A stretch of 64,000 nt of DNA from Crenobacter oryzisoli (GCF_030385785.1 NZ_JAUEDK010000018.1:1-64000), one strand, 5' to 3'. Shown: positions 8,771-18,776, counted from the stretch's first letter. Notes: generated from the letters alone by a model not told the origin. A program made the numbers and translations.

Positions 8771-8804
8771 GCTGGACTGGCAACGTCGGAACCGCCTGGG
8801 GCCT

Positions 8805-8833
8805 GGCCGAAAGCGTCGTGAGTGCTTTCGGCC
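8805..8833 (+). terminator. Hairpin after ompA
   Basis: GGCCGAAAGC, 9-nt loop, GCTTTCGGCC. It is a perfect 10-bp stem 34 bp after the stop codon, but the following T run is weak. From here to 9087 no gene is seen. Confidence 0.5.
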
Positions 8834-9087
8834 AATTCATTCAAAGCGTTGTAGGGCGGCGACTGAGCCGTCGCGCCGCAGGGTACCGGCCGTCGCATTT
8901 ATATGCAAACTGGTCGGGACATCTCCGCGGTTTTCTTCTAGTATTTATTTAGTGAATTGACGAATTATGCCGTCAGTTATCACTCTGGCGCATTGCCTGG
9001 AGCGTGTGATGTGTCGGCCCGCGACGGTCGGAAACGGCGTTACGCGCTGTGGTTTTTGTTGTGCTCGACGTTTCCGAGGCAGTACTG

Positions 9088-10053
9088 ATGGGCTACAAGA
9101 TATCTTTCGCAGCGGGGGCCAGGGCGTTTCCCAATTCTCATCCGATCGAATACAACAAAATTGCGCTGGTGTGCGAAGGCGGCGGACAGCGGGGCATCTT
9201 CACCGCTGGACTGCTGGACGAGTTCCTCCATGCGGATTTCTTCCCGTTTCATCTGATGATCGGCTCCTCGGCCGGGGCACAGAACCTGTCGGCTTACGCC
9301 TGCGGACAGAAAGGCTATGGCCGCCACGTTATCACCCGTTTCACCACCTCGCCGGAGTTCTTCAACCCGCTACGTTTTCTGCGTGGCGGCCATCTGATCG
9401 ATCTGGACTGGTTGGTTGAGGCGACCTCGCGCGAGTTTCCTCTCGACATGGCGCGGGCACGGCAACGCTTGGTTGGCCGAGAGCTGTTGCTGTGCGCCTG
9501 CCGCAGCGACGACTTCCAGCCGGTTTATTTTCCCGCCATCGAGACCGACTGGCTCGAGGCGATCAAGGCGTCGAGTGCCATCCCTCTGTTCTATCGCAAT
9601 GGCGTCGAACTGGACGGGGTGCGATATCTCGACGGTGGGGTACGCGATGCGATCCCGGTGCGCGAAGCCTACCGGCGCGGCGCGGACCTGATCGTGGTCA
9701 TCCGTACCACACCATCCGGTTTCGACGAGCCGCCGCCTTGGCGCCGGGGCATGCAGCGCCTGTTGGCGCAAAGCAGGCTCAAGCTGGTGGTCGACGTGGT
9801 GGAAAGCCACGAGTCGAGCTATCTCGCCACCCAGGCCTTCATCGATCAGCCGCCGGCCGCGCTGCGCATTCTGGAGATCGCCCCGAGCACGCCCTTGGCC
9901 AGCAAGATCCTGGGCAGTTCGGCCGAGGCATTGAGCCGTGACTACCGGATAGGTCGTCTGTACGGTCGCCGTTTCGTGAAGCATGTCGCCCCGCTCTTGC
10001 GACAGCGCAAGGACCTCGCCTCCGTGCAGTCCACCGACAGTCTGGTGGTCTGA
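9088..10053 (+). CDS. Patatin-like phospholipase
   Basis: Patatin-fold lipid acyl hydrolase, 321 residues from the ATG at 9088. The oxyanion loop is CEGGGQRGIF (residues about 29-38), the nucleophile elbow is GSSAG with Ser61, and the catalytic Asp is in YLDGGVRDA (Asp181). The C-terminal part (IVVIRTT, LRILEIAPSTPLASKIL) matches the YjjU/RssA-like bacterial subgroup that has no signal peptide. A longer frame exists upstream (from 9049), but the ATG at 9088 is preceded by GAGGCAG. Likely cytoplasmic or membrane-associated. Confidence 0.85.
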   Translation: MGYKISFAAGARAFPNSHPIEYNKIALVCEGGGQRGIFTAGLLDEFLHADFFPFHLMIGSSAGAQNLSAYACGQKGYGRHVITRFTTSPEFFNPLRFLRGGHLIDLDWLVEATSREFPLDMARARQRLVGRELLLCACRSDDFQPVYFPAIETDWLEAIKASSAIPLFYRNGVELDGVRYLDGGVRDAIPVREAYRRGADLIVVIRTTPSGFDEPPPWRRGMQRLLAQSRLKLVVDVVESHESSYLATQAFIDQPPAALRILEIAPSTPLASKILGSSAEALSRDYRIGRLYGRRFVKHVAPLLRQRKDLASVQSTDSLVV

Positions 10054-10195
10054 ACGCCGCGTGTTTTCTCTTTTCTGTCCGGTAGCGTCATCTTGCCGAT
10101 CTGAACCGTGCCGAGCGGGGGCAAGGTGGTCGGCCGCTTGCTTGCCACTCACTCCCCCTCCAAGTCATAGCGCGTTTCGCAACGGTTCCGGCTGC

Positions 10196-10597
10196 TCAGT
10201 CCTGGTGACGCTCCAGGTCGGACAGCAGGATGTTCAGCGCTACGCTAGAAGTCTTCAATTCCCACAACGACAACGCCAACGACGCGATCATGCAGATCAG
10301 GCTCACCCCGAAAGTCATTTCGGCCAGCTGGTGCGCGCCGACGTAGATCTCGAACATTGCCAGGACGCACAGGAACAGGCTCAACACCCCTGCTCCCTGC
10401 ATCCATTGGATCAGCAGGATGCGCTGGCGTAGTGAACCGATCTGCTTGAGCAGGTTGCTGCTCGGGCGGGTCTGATGGTCGTCGTAGAGGCGGCGCACGA
10501 TCGCGGCCAGGCCGAGATAGCGATTGGTGTAAGCAAGGAGTAGCAGCGAGACGGCGGGAAACAGCAGGGCGGGGGTTGTCAGCGACAGTTCGTTCAT
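10196..10597 (-). CDS. DUF2721-family membrane protein
   Basis: Predicted 133-residue protein starting MNELSLTTPALLFPAVSLLL. It has one hydrophobic segment at the N-terminus (about 8-28) and two near the C-terminus (WMQGAGVLSLFLCVLAMFEI and TFGVSLICMIASLALSLWEL), with a charged loop between (LYDDHQTRPSSNLLKQIGSL). This is the layout and the PALLFPA..LLLLAYTNR signature of DUF2721 inner-membrane proteins. Function unknown. An in-frame ATG further upstream (10690) gives a poor-looking N-terminus. Confidence 0.75.
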   Translation of the reverse strand: MNELSLTTPALLFPAVSLLLLAYTNRYLGLAAIVRRLYDDHQTRPSSNLLKQIGSLRQRILLIQWMQGAGVLSLFLCVLAMFEIYVGAHQLAEMTFGVSLICMIASLALSLWELKTSSVALNILLSDLERHQD

Positions 10598-10717
10598 CAC
10601 AAGGGGGCTTAGAGCCAGTTCAAAGTCTTTTTGCGGCTGCTGCCGACCCCGGCAGGATGCAGCACTAGGAGAGCGTGCGGGCCGCAGCAATGCGGCCGAG
10701 GGTTGTACTGGCAGGGG

Positions 10718-11374
10718 CTAGGTGTTCTCGTCGATGTAAACATCGGTACCGATAGGGCTGTGATCGAACAGTTCGATCACGTCGTCGCTCTTCATGCGAA
10801 CACAGCCGAGCGAGCTTGGGGTACCGAACGGTACGTGGGCACCGGCGCCGTGAATGTAGATGAAACGCTCAAAGCTGTCGACGTCCCCTCCCTGATTCAG
10901 GCCTGGCTGCATGCCGCACAGCCACAAGATTCGGGTCAGGATCCAGTCCTTGTTCGGGTACTGCTGATGTAGTGCCTCGGTGTATTTCCACGGCGTCACG
11001 GTCTGCCGAAAGATGATCGTATCCTTTTCGGCGCCATCGCCAATTTTCTCGCAAACACGGTGCCAGCCGCGCGGCGTCTGATAGCTGTTCTTTTGCTCGC
11101 CGACACCGAGTTTGGCGGTTGAAACGAGATACTGCCGTTCAGGCAGGCCGTATTCGTCGTAATAGGTCAGTGTCTGGCTCTTGACCCCGATCAGCAGCCA
11201 AGGCTTACCGTAGCTGAACGGATTGGGGTGGGTCGGCGTCAATGGTGCTGCGCTCTGCTGGGCCTGTAGCCAGGCGGCAATGGCAAGAGGATCGTAGTTC
11301 GGGGCCGCGAATGCGGTAAACGGCAAGGCAAGCAGGCCGGCAAGGATAAGCCGGCAGCCAATGAGTGATCGCAT
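10718..11374 (-). CDS. L,D-transpeptidase (YkuD domain), secreted
   Basis: A 218-residue precursor with a signal peptide (MRSLIGCRLILAGLLALPFT, cleaved near AFA). The YkuD domain runs from about residue 58 (PWLLIGVKSQTLTYYDEYGL) to the catalytic segment IHGAG...GTPSSLGCVRM, with the Cys nucleophile in SLGC. YkuD enzymes form or exchange 3-3 cross-links in peptidoglycan, or attach proteins to it, in the periplasm. The insertion between the strands (KYTEALHQQYPNKDWILTRI) is somewhat long. It stands alone between DUF2721 and tadA. Confidence 0.85.
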   Translation of the reverse strand: MRSLIGCRLILAGLLALPFTAFAAPNYDPLAIAAWLQAQQSAAPLTPTHPNPFSYGKPWLLIGVKSQTLTYYDEYGLPERQYLVSTAKLGVGEQKNSYQTPRGWHRVCEKIGDGAEKDTIIFRQTVTPWKYTEALHQQYPNKDWILTRILWLCGMQPGLNQGGDVDSFERFIYIHGAGAHVPFGTPSSLGCVRMKSDDVIELFDHSPIGTDVYIDENT

Positions 11375-11479
11375 AGGGGGACTTGTACAGAGTGACGGTA
11401 GCGAGATGCTGCTTCCAGTATTGCCGATTCATCGGCGGACGTGGACGGAAGATACCAGGCTGGGCCGGCAGGGTGCGAT

Positions 11480-12229
<750 letters not shown>

Positions 12230-12272
12230 TCACCGTCCATGAGCAGAGTGCAGACGGCAAAGGGGCGGGCAA

Positions 12273-12548
12273 TCAGCGGTGCGACCAGATACGCCGGGCG
12301 GCCCGCCAGATGATGAGAGCACGGCTGGTATTGCGCAGCAGGCTGCGCAAACGACGGCTTGGCATCAGCGCTGCCAGCACGCCGCTCAGAAGGCGCCAGG
12401 TGCCGGCTTCCTTCCAGGCATCGACACCGTCGGCGACATTGGCCAGCGGCCGCTGCCATAGTTTCAGTTCCATGCGTAGCTTGACCCGCAGCGCTTCGCC
12501 CTTCATGAGCAGTAGCTCTTTCTTGAGGGCGCGCTCGTGAGGGGTCAT
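12273..12548 (-). CDS. YqjK-like small protein
   Basis: A 91-residue basic protein (MTPHERALKKELLLMKGEAL, then many Arg/Leu, ending SLLRNTSRALIIWRAARRIW). It overlaps the upstream yqjE-like gene by ATGA and is the last gene of a three-gene set whose order matches yqjD-yqjE-yqjK. The assignment rests mainly on position and composition. Confidence 0.6.
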   Translation of the reverse strand: MTPHERALKKELLLMKGEALRVKLRMELKLWQRPLANVADGVDAWKEAGTWRLLSGVLAALMPSRRLRSLLRNTSRALIIWRAARRIWSHR

Positions 12549-12934
12549 GACGATCCCTTTTCGTTAAGGATTTCCCAGTCCTTGCGCACCTCATTGAGCG
12601 TAACCGAGAACGGTGCTGGTTGACTGTGCAGACGACGGCGCATCCGGTACAGGGCAAACGTGCCACCTAACAGAAAGACCACTGCCAAGAGGCCTAGCAC
12701 CAGGGCGCGCCAAGGTTCTGGCGACAGCACCATGATGAAAAGCAGTAGCGCCTGCAGGCCTACCAGGAACGCGATCAAGGCGGCAACGCCGGTCAGCACG
12801 TCAAAGAGCAGTGCTTCCTTTTGCTCTTGAGCCTCCAGACCGAACAGTTCGGCACGGGTTAACAACAGCGAGACCAAGCCGCCCAAGATCGAGCGGAGCG
12901 AGCCTGGGCGGGGTTGTTGGGCATTGTCAGTCAT
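12545..12934 (-). CDS. YqjE-like phage-holin-superfamily membrane protein (DUF1469)
   Basis: A 129-residue protein with two adjacent membrane helices (LLFDVLTGVAALIAFLVGLQ and ALVLGLLAVVFLLGGTFALY). The preceding amphipathic segment LVSLLLTRAELFGLEAQEQK is typical of DUF1469/YqjE. It follows the YqjD-like gene by 7 bp and overlaps the next gene, so the three are probably co-transcribed. Confidence 0.8.
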   Translation of the reverse strand: MTDNAQQPRPGSLRSILGGLVSLLLTRAELFGLEAQEQKEALLFDVLTGVAALIAFLVGLQALLLFIMVLSPEPWRALVLGLLAVVFLLGGTFALYRMRRRLHSQPAPFSVTLNEVRKDWEILNEKGSS

Positions 12935-12941
12935 GCAGAGA

Positions 12942-13256
12942 TCAGCGACGAGAGATCAGTACACCAAGCAGCAGCCCAACGCCGGCGGCGATGCCGATCG
13001 ACTTCCACGGGTTGTCGTGCACGTACTGGTCGGTCGCCTTGGCGGCGACCTTGGCCTTGCCGACGACAAGTTGTTCGGCGTCTTGGAGTCGGTCCTTGGC
13101 GAGCTTGAGGTTTTCCGCAACCTTCAGACGCAGCGCGCGGGCTTTGTCACTGCCCTCGTCACCAGCGGTAGACAACAGGTCTTCTGTGCTGGACAGCACC
13201 TGACGGACGTCTTGCAACAGCCGTTCTTTCTCGGCTTCGAATGCATGATCGGACAT
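12942..13256 (-). CDS. YqjD/ElaB-type DUF883 protein
   Basis: A 104-residue protein, helical in its first 70 residues (KERLLQDVRQVLSSTEDLLS), then DQYVHDNPWKSIGIAAGVGL with a single C-terminal membrane anchor and a basic tail (ISRR). This is the DUF883 signature. E. coli members are inner-membrane-anchored and associate with stationary-phase ribosomes. First gene of the yqjDEK-like operon; GGAGG precedes the start. Confidence 0.88.
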   Translation of the reverse strand: MSDHAFEAEKERLLQDVRQVLSSTEDLLSTAGDEGSDKARALRLKVAENLKLAKDRLQDAEQLVVGKAKVAAKATDQYVHDNPWKSIGIAAGVGLLLGVLISRR

Positions 13257-13932
13257 GGGACCTCCTTCGTGGTTGAGACAACAAGAGGACTTGCAGCGGG
13301 CTTGCTATTGAAAAGGCTGCCCGGCCATCGCGAGTGGTATGTCGATGAGGGTGACGCTGGCAACGCAGCAGACCCGTTTGACAGGGCCTTCGCTGCCAAC
13401 AGCCCGCCGACCAATGGCTGGCCTCCGTCACTCCCTCGCTCGCTGATCCTTACCCTAACAGGCTGGTATGACAGGCGTCAAACCACCGTGGTCTGCCGCA
13501 GGCCATTTGGAAAAACGGCTCTTTATATGCTTTTGGTATTGCAAAAGTCTATTGTAGACAACATAAATTCGCTTGTCGTAGGTAATACCAGTTGCAGTTT
13601 TGTGACGTATTTGCAACATGTGTTTTTTTGTTGTCATCGAGTTATATGTATTTTATTTGTAGATTTTTGTATGAAAATCATCTAGTTACAAATAATTTTT
13701 TTGTAACGTAATGTTATTGTTAGCACAGAATATAAAAATACCACTTTGTTTTTCGCATGCTACCAATTTCTGCAGTGCTACTGGCTTTTTGACAGTGTTT
13801 CAGATGATTTGCAAACTCTTTCCCCACGTGCTTGCCACTTTATAAATTCCATCGGACAAAACCCGATTGGAATAATTCAAAGGCACTGCTGCGTTACATC
13901 AAAAAAAGCTTGCCTATATACAGAGGGAAATA
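13257..13932. other. Long AT-rich upstream region of the porin gene
   Basis: No gene is seen. From about 13500 to 13930 the sequence becomes strikingly AT-rich, with many T runs and several possible -10-like boxes (for example TATAAA at 13731). It very likely carries the regulatory region of the porin. I could not assign a specific activator site. Confidence 0.5.
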
Positions 13933-14994
13933 ATGAAAAAGCTGAAACTCGTTGCTGCGCTGCTTGCTGCTGCTCCATTGCTGTCGCACGCCGATGCCAC
14001 CATTTATGGCTCTATCCGTACCGGTATGGATTGGTTCAAAGATGCTCATACCAATCAATCGAGCATGGGCGTCGACGACTATTCCAGCCGTATTGGCTTT
14101 AAGGGTAACGAAGACCTGGGGAGCGGTCTGAAGGCGATCTGGCAGGTTGAGAACGGCTTTGACAGCTCTGGCAAGGGCGGTACTGGTTCTGCCTCCGGTA
14201 CCTTCGCCAACCGTACCACCTTCGTTGGCCTGCAAGGCGACTTCGGTAAGGTCCGCCTCGGCTACCTGGACGACGTGACCTCCGAAACGGAAGCCACCGA
14301 CATCTGGTACGACGCGCGCCGCAGCGGCCTTGCTTTCCCGCTGTATGAAGGCAACGATCTGATCGGCGCCTTCGGTGACGGCCGCTTCAAGAACTCGATC
14401 CGCTACGACACCCCGGACCTCGCCGGTTTCAGCGGCATCCTGCAGTATGGCTTTGACGAAACCGCTCCTGCAGGGCAGCCGAAGGCAGGCCAGTGGGGGG
14501 CCCGTCTTGCCTATACCTACTCGGGTTTCTTTGGTGCTTACGCCTACCAAGCCAAGTTCAACCAGGGTAGCAACCATGGTCAGACTGCCTCGATCAACCG
14601 GATTGAAGGCGGTTACGACGCCAACAACCTGTATCTGGCTGCAACCTACAACTGGAACAAGTCGTTCGGCGATGCTACGGGTCTGGGCATCGGCAGCACC
14701 GACACCGCTGCGGAGCTAAAGAGCGAAACCTGGGCGGTGACGGCGTCTTACGACATTGGCGCCTTCAAGCCGAAGCTGACCTACTCGCAGTACAAGAGCC
14801 CGAAGGTCGATGGCCAGGAAGTTGACTGGGGCCGCAAGCAGGTTGCCGTTGGCCTTGACTACTCGCTGTCCAAGCGCACGCTGCTGGGCGTTCAGTACGC
14901 TCAGATCAAGAATGACCATGGCTACCAAGTGGCTAACGGTGATAAAGGCGACAAGTCGAGCAGCGCTGGCGTTTACCTGAAGCACAACTTCTAA
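13933..14994 (+). CDS. Gram-negative porin
   Basis: A 353-residue precursor with a signal peptide (MKKLKLVAALLAAAPLLSHA). Classic beta-proteobacterial general porin features follow: DATIYGSIRTGMDWFKDAHT, SRIGFKGNEDLGSGLKAIWQ, NRTTFVGLQGDFGKVRLGYL, then alternating amphipathic strands ending SSAGVYLKHNF with the terminal Phe needed for BAM assembly. It forms a trimeric diffusion channel in the outer membrane. Single-gene unit with a strong terminator downstream. Confidence 0.93.
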   Translation: MKKLKLVAALLAAAPLLSHADATIYGSIRTGMDWFKDAHTNQSSMGVDDYSSRIGFKGNEDLGSGLKAIWQVENGFDSSGKGGTGSASGTFANRTTFVGLQGDFGKVRLGYLDDVTSETEATDIWYDARRSGLAFPLYEGNDLIGAFGDGRFKNSIRYDTPDLAGFSGILQYGFDETAPAGQPKAGQWGARLAYTYSGFFGAYAYQAKFNQGSNHGQTASINRIEGGYDANNLYLAATYNWNKSFGDATGLGIGSTDTAAELKSETWAVTASYDIGAFKPKLTYSQYKSPKVDGQEVDWGRKQVAVGLDYSLSKRTLLGVQYAQIKNDHGYQVANGDKGDKSSSAGVYLKHNF

Positions 14995-15033
14995 GTCGCT
15001 TTCATCGCGCGATTTCCATCATTCAGTCATTAA

Positions 15034-15060
15034 GCCGCTGGGAACCCAGCGGCTTTTTTT
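15034..15060 (+). terminator. Rho-independent terminator of the porin gene
   Basis: GCCGCTGGG-AA-CCCAGCGGC followed by eight T, about 40 bp after the stop codon. Confidence 0.92.
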
Positions 15061-15264
15061 TGCATCATCTAATGTCGAAACAAGAATAATAGTTCTAAAA
15101 ATAAAATGTTTTGTCATATCTATTTTCGGTGTTGAAATGCCGAGATTAGAAATGATCGCATTGCTTATTTCCTACCTGCTGCTAGCAAAAAAGCAAGGGT
15201 TATTTCCGGGATAAGAAACCGTTTTGTGCGATCAATAATAATTGCTCATTGTGTATAACTGACT

Positions 15265-15312
15265 TTTATTGATTTGAGGCTGATGGAGAAATGGAGCCTC
15301 TATGTCAATAAA
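15265..15312. repeat. Interrupted inverted repeat downstream of the porin
   Basis: TTTATTGA...GAGGCT (from 15265), 13-nt loop, AGCCTC...TCAATAAA (to 15312). Role unknown. The rest of 14995-15391 is AT-rich and shows no gene. Confidence 0.55.
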
Positions 15313-15332
15313 ACACATTGTGCTAAAAACAA

Positions 15333-15359
15333 AACAGCCCCGGCGAGGCCGGGGCTGTT
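15333..15359 (-). terminator. Stranded original terminator of guaA
   Basis: AACAGCCCCGGC-GAG-GCCGGGGCTGTT. On the minus strand it is followed by TTTTGTTTTT, so it terminates leftward transcription. It lies just past the stop codon of the truncated guaA tail in the left attachment repeat, and was presumably the guaA terminator before the island separated the two by about 22 kb. Confidence 0.8.
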
Positions 15360-15391
15360 GATGGTAAGAACTAGGAAAGGGGTGTTGCCGC

Positions 15392-15497
15392 TTATTCCCA
15401 CTCGATCGTTGCCGGCGGCTTGCCGGACACGTCGTAGACCACGCGGTTGATGCCGCGCACTTCGTTGATGATGCGGTTGGACACGCGGCCGAGCAGG
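15392..15497 (-). repeat. attL: 106-bp duplicate of the guaA 3' end
   Basis: Identical to 37157-37262 except one base in the codon run (TTGCCGG here, TTACCGG on the right). Read on the minus strand it encodes the last 34 codons plus the stop of GMP synthase but lacks the rest of the gene. After GAGCAGG the two copies diverge completely. Confidence 0.95.
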
Positions 15498-15576
15498 GTG
15501 TGGGGATGCTGTTAGCGATTGTATTTAAAGGGTTTTGTTGGGTTTTCCTGTCCGGGGTTTTTACACCATTTACGTG

Positions 15577-15593
15577 TTGACCGGCCTGTGACC
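15577..15593. promoter_or_regulatory. Candidate integrase arm-type sites near attL
   Basis: TTGACCGG at 15577 followed by GTGACC at about 15588, just upstream of int. The same TTGACC core is repeated five times near attR (36992-37067). Confidence 0.4.
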
Positions 15594-15611
15594 GTCGTTA
15601 CGGAGGTAATG

Positions 15612-16625
15612 ATGGCGGCAATCAGGCAAAGAAGTGGCAAGTGGCAGGCCCGGGTGACCGTGGCGGGTCAGGAGGTCTGCAAGACATTCCTATATAAAGC
15701 AGATGCGGCGCGCTGGGCGCGCGAACAGCAGATCGAGATGGAGAGGGCCATCGCCCATGGCTGTGCCGGCTACGCAACGCTGGCGATGGTGATCAAGCGT
15801 TACCTGGCCGAAGTGCTGCCGGGTCGGCGTGGGCGCACTCAGGATCAGTATCTCGTGCGGCGCTTCCTGCAGATGCCATGTGCTGAACTCGCCATCAGCA
15901 AGGTGCAGGCCGAGCATATTGCTGCCATGCGCGATCAGCGATTGAAGGAAGTTTCATCCGGATCGGTGCGGCGCGAACTGGACCTGCTGTCGTCCATCTT
16001 CAGCCATGCGGTCAAGGAGTGGCGCCTGTGCCGCGAGAACCCAGTGCTGTCGATCAAGAAGCCGGCACCGGGTCGGGCCCGGCAGCGGCGCTTGCTGCCG
16101 GGTGAGCTGGAGCGGGCCATGCAGGCCAGCCAATCGCCAGATTTTACGGCGATCATCACGTTGGCGCTGGAGACCGCGATGCGACGCAGCGAACTTCTGC
16201 AGTTGCGCTGGGACAACATCGATCTCCAGCGCCGGGTGGCCTACCTGCCACTGACCAAGAACGGTGAGTCGCGCTATGTGCCGTTAAGTCGCCGGGCGCT
16301 CGAGATCCTGCAACAGTTGCCGCGCCGGGCTGACGGCAAGGTGTTTGCCAAGAACGGCACTTCACTCAGCGGCGCGTTTCAGCGCGCTGTGGCACGGGCG
16401 CGGCGGCTCTATGAGGAAGAGTGTGCCCGGGATGGTCAGCCTGCCGATCCAAAGTATCTGATAGACCTGCGATTGCACGATCTGCGCCATGCCGCGACGA
16501 CACGTCTGGTAGAGCATGGCCTGAGCATCATCGAGGTGTCGGCGATTACCGGGCACAAGACCCTGTCCATGCTAAAGCGCTACAGTCATCCCGATCCGGA
16601 ACGTTTGGCCGCCAAGCTGGATTGA
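15612..16625 (+). CDS. int: Tyrosine recombinase / integrase of the guaA island
   Basis: A 337-residue site-specific recombinase from the ATG at 15612 (GGAGG is 5 nt upstream; an ATG at 15609 and longer frames from 15519 are alternatives). The N-terminal arm/core-binding region begins AAIRQRSGKWQARVTVAGQE. The catalytic domain shows ETAMRRSELLQLRWDNIDLQ (Arg191), HDLRHAATTRLVEHGL (His289, Arg292) and TGHKTLSMLKRYSH (Tyr324 nucleophile). All catalytic residues are present, so the enzyme may be active. Its position next to attL fits a guaA-targeting integrase. No excisionase gene was recognised. Confidence 0.95.
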   Translation: MAAIRQRSGKWQARVTVAGQEVCKTFLYKADAARWAREQQIEMERAIAHGCAGYATLAMVIKRYLAEVLPGRRGRTQDQYLVRRFLQMPCAELAISKVQAEHIAAMRDQRLKEVSSGSVRRELDLLSSIFSHAVKEWRLCRENPVLSIKKPAPGRARQRRLLPGELERAMQASQSPDFTAIITLALETAMRRSELLQLRWDNIDLQRRVAYLPLTKNGESRYVPLSRRALEILQQLPRRADGKVFAKNGTSLSGAFQRAVARARRLYEEECARDGQPADPKYLIDLRLHDLRHAATTRLVEHGLSIIEVSAITGHKTLSMLKRYSHPDPERLAAKLD

Positions 16626-16663
16626 GCATGTTGGAAGAAGGCGCCAGCTGATGCCGAATTGGA

Positions 16664-16712
16664 CTCATGCTCGAGCTTGCTGAAAGCAGCTACAGGCAAG
16701 CTCGAGCATGAG
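16664..16712. repeat. Perfect 17-bp inverted repeat after int
   Basis: CTCATGCTCGAGCTTGC (16664-16680), 15-nt loop, GCAAGCTCGAGCATGAG (16696-16712). It begins 39 bp after the int stop codon. There is no T tract, so a simple Rho-independent terminator is unlikely; a protein-binding or recombination site is possible. Confidence 0.75.
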
Positions 16713-17821
16713 GGCGAAGTCCTTGTCCACGGGTTCTGGTGAGGCTAATTCTTGCGCCTATTGGTCAGCAACTTGCCGCGGCCAACTACGGCCCGAACGT
16801 GTCCTGACTTGCCGCGATGGCAATGGGGTGAAAAAACTCGCGAAACCTACATGGGGTCGATGGTTAGAGGGTTGGGTTGACTGCTCGGGTGATGAACGGT
16901 CCGCGGTGCCCTTTCCGTGCTCTAGCAAATCGATCACCGGCTTGCCGTCATCGCCACGAGCGACAACTTCTGCGACCGCCCTGAGGGGAGGGCGAACTAC
17001 GCACGTTGCAGTCGCTCGTGACGCAGGTCAAGTGTATTTGGCCTGGTGTTCGACAGTTGTGAATACGTCGTGAACGTCGGCCTGTGCACTGCGGCCGAGA
17101 GGGTGTTCGACCTCAGTGTGGAGCCCTCTGCCTTCTATTTCAGATAGCCGCACAGCGGCGGCCTGACATCATGGTCCTGGCTGGTGCAACGTGCTCAACC
17201 GTGGGCACAGAAGCCTTCAACGAGGCAGATGCCGGTCTGGACGGGTATCCAGAACGTGCTTGTCATCGAACTCAAAAGGGGAGTCCGCCATCGGTCGCGA
17301 CGGGCCGGGTAAGTGGCTCTGTCCAGGATGTCCTCGGTAGCGGCGCTATGGAGAGGGCATGTCCCAAGGACTCATTGTCGGACGCTCGGTCGGCGCCCAG
17401 GGCATGAGCGAATTGGAAAGACGATGGGCTACTCCGCAGTCACATCCAAACGCCGGCTTATGGACTTCTGACCCATGAGAAGCACCTGCGCTTTCTCGTC
17501 CCAACGGCAAGATTCCGCCCCATGTATGAGGACGAGGCAAGGGCCGAGTTGTCCGACAAGATCATGAAGGCATGGCGAGCCGGACAGATCTGGATCTACC
17601 GGCTTGGAGCGGCAGGTAGGAAGCCACGCGTTGGCGCCTCGCTAGTGCCGGCCCGCAGGCGCGCCGTCAAGTGCTGGGCACGCGGGTCCCCGAATCCACC
17701 GCGCTGCACTACAGGCGGGGCTCCACATCGGGTCCGAGGACTGAGTAACCGTCTTCGAAGCCAAGCGCCAGAAGTGAGCTGTCCCAGGGCTTGTCGGTTT
17801 TGACCATGGCGTTGAGCGTGG
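16713..17821. other. Decayed coding region, not confidently assignable
   Basis: No open frame here looks like an intact gene. Fragments that read like real protein occur in shifting frames on the plus strand. One is NVLVIELKRG near 17250, then VQDVLGSGAM near 17320, a pattern seen in the C-terminal part of some large ATP-binding proteins of defence loci. Another is LVFDSCEYVVNVGLCTAAER near 17040. I regard this as relics of one or more older cargo genes; the family guess is weak. Confidence 0.35.
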
Positions 17822-18402
17822 TCAGTTGCCTGTAGCAAGCCGGTTGAATCTGCTGAAGTGCTCGTGCACATGCTCGACCATCTGGCCTTCGATGCCGTCC
17901 GGTTGCGCCTTGGCGGCAGCGATGATGGTCTCGATGCTCGGGTGCAGGCCCGCAGGCAGATTTGCAGCCGCAGGCGCTCGCTGTGGAGTCTGGTCAGCCA
18001 CTGACGTCGGCGCGTGGCCAACGCAGCGAGCCATTGCTGCTGCTCGTTGGCTGCAGGATGCCGGAAGCGGGCCAAGTCCTCGCGCCGTGCCAGCCCCACC
18101 GCCATCTCTGCCAGCCTGCGCGCGTCCCTTGTGCCGGTCCTGGCCAGGCGTCCCATGGAGTTGGCGAAGTCCGCGTCTGGCGCGGGTTGACCACCGCCTC
18201 CGGCAAGTCTGCAGCGTGCAAGCCTGCCTCGTCTCGTAGCCGCCGATGGCCACCATGACCACCAGCGCAACTCGCAGCGGCTGCCAGGCTGCCGTCGGAG
18301 CTGAGTGCGCATCGGCGTTGTTATCGAGCCGTGAACCTTGAACTTGGCGTTCAACACAAGGACATCGGCATGCGTCTTGGCCGTATCGACACCACCTATC
18401 AT
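17822..18402 (-). pseudogene. IS110-family transposase remnant
   Basis: The frame from 18402 starts MIGGVDTAKTHADVLVLNAK, the DEDD-transposase opening of IS110 proteins. Further pieces occur in other frames: VVMVAIGGYETR, VVNPRQTR, FANSMGRLARTGTRDARRLA, then LATRRRQWLTRLHSERLRLQ and IETIIAAAKAQPDGIEGQMV. At least two frameshifts separate these, and the C-terminal serine-containing domain is missing, so it is inactive. Confidence 0.8.
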
Positions 18403-18776
18403 CGCTAGAAGCAGTATGGTCTTCGGGTCTCTTGCCTGTTCATGTGCGCCCAGGGACTGCGCGCGCAACCGCCCAGGCTTGAGGAAGACCGGTGCGGCTA
18501 TCGTGCGTTCTTGACTCAGTTACGAGCTCAAAAAACCCCAGCGCCTAACACACTAAACTGGCCGGTTTGGCCGCCTCAGCAGCGGTCAAACGCTATCGAA
18601 CTGGTCTGGGCTGAATACGAGCGGCACCAGATGGAATTGCCCTCGGAGGGAGGGCTGTCAGGCCCGACCCTGGATTCCGCAGCGTCCAGAGCGATGTCCC
18701 TTTCACTTCGCAATATTCATTTGGTATGAAGTAAGGTGTTTTGGCAGGCTAGGCTTAATCTGTGCTTTTTCGACTT

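Noticed and set aside
17596-18468. Single 290-aa protein on the minus strand
   Set aside because: It is a mosaic of correct and wrong frames of an IS110 transposase; the real sequence is spread over at least two frames, so it is a pseudogene.
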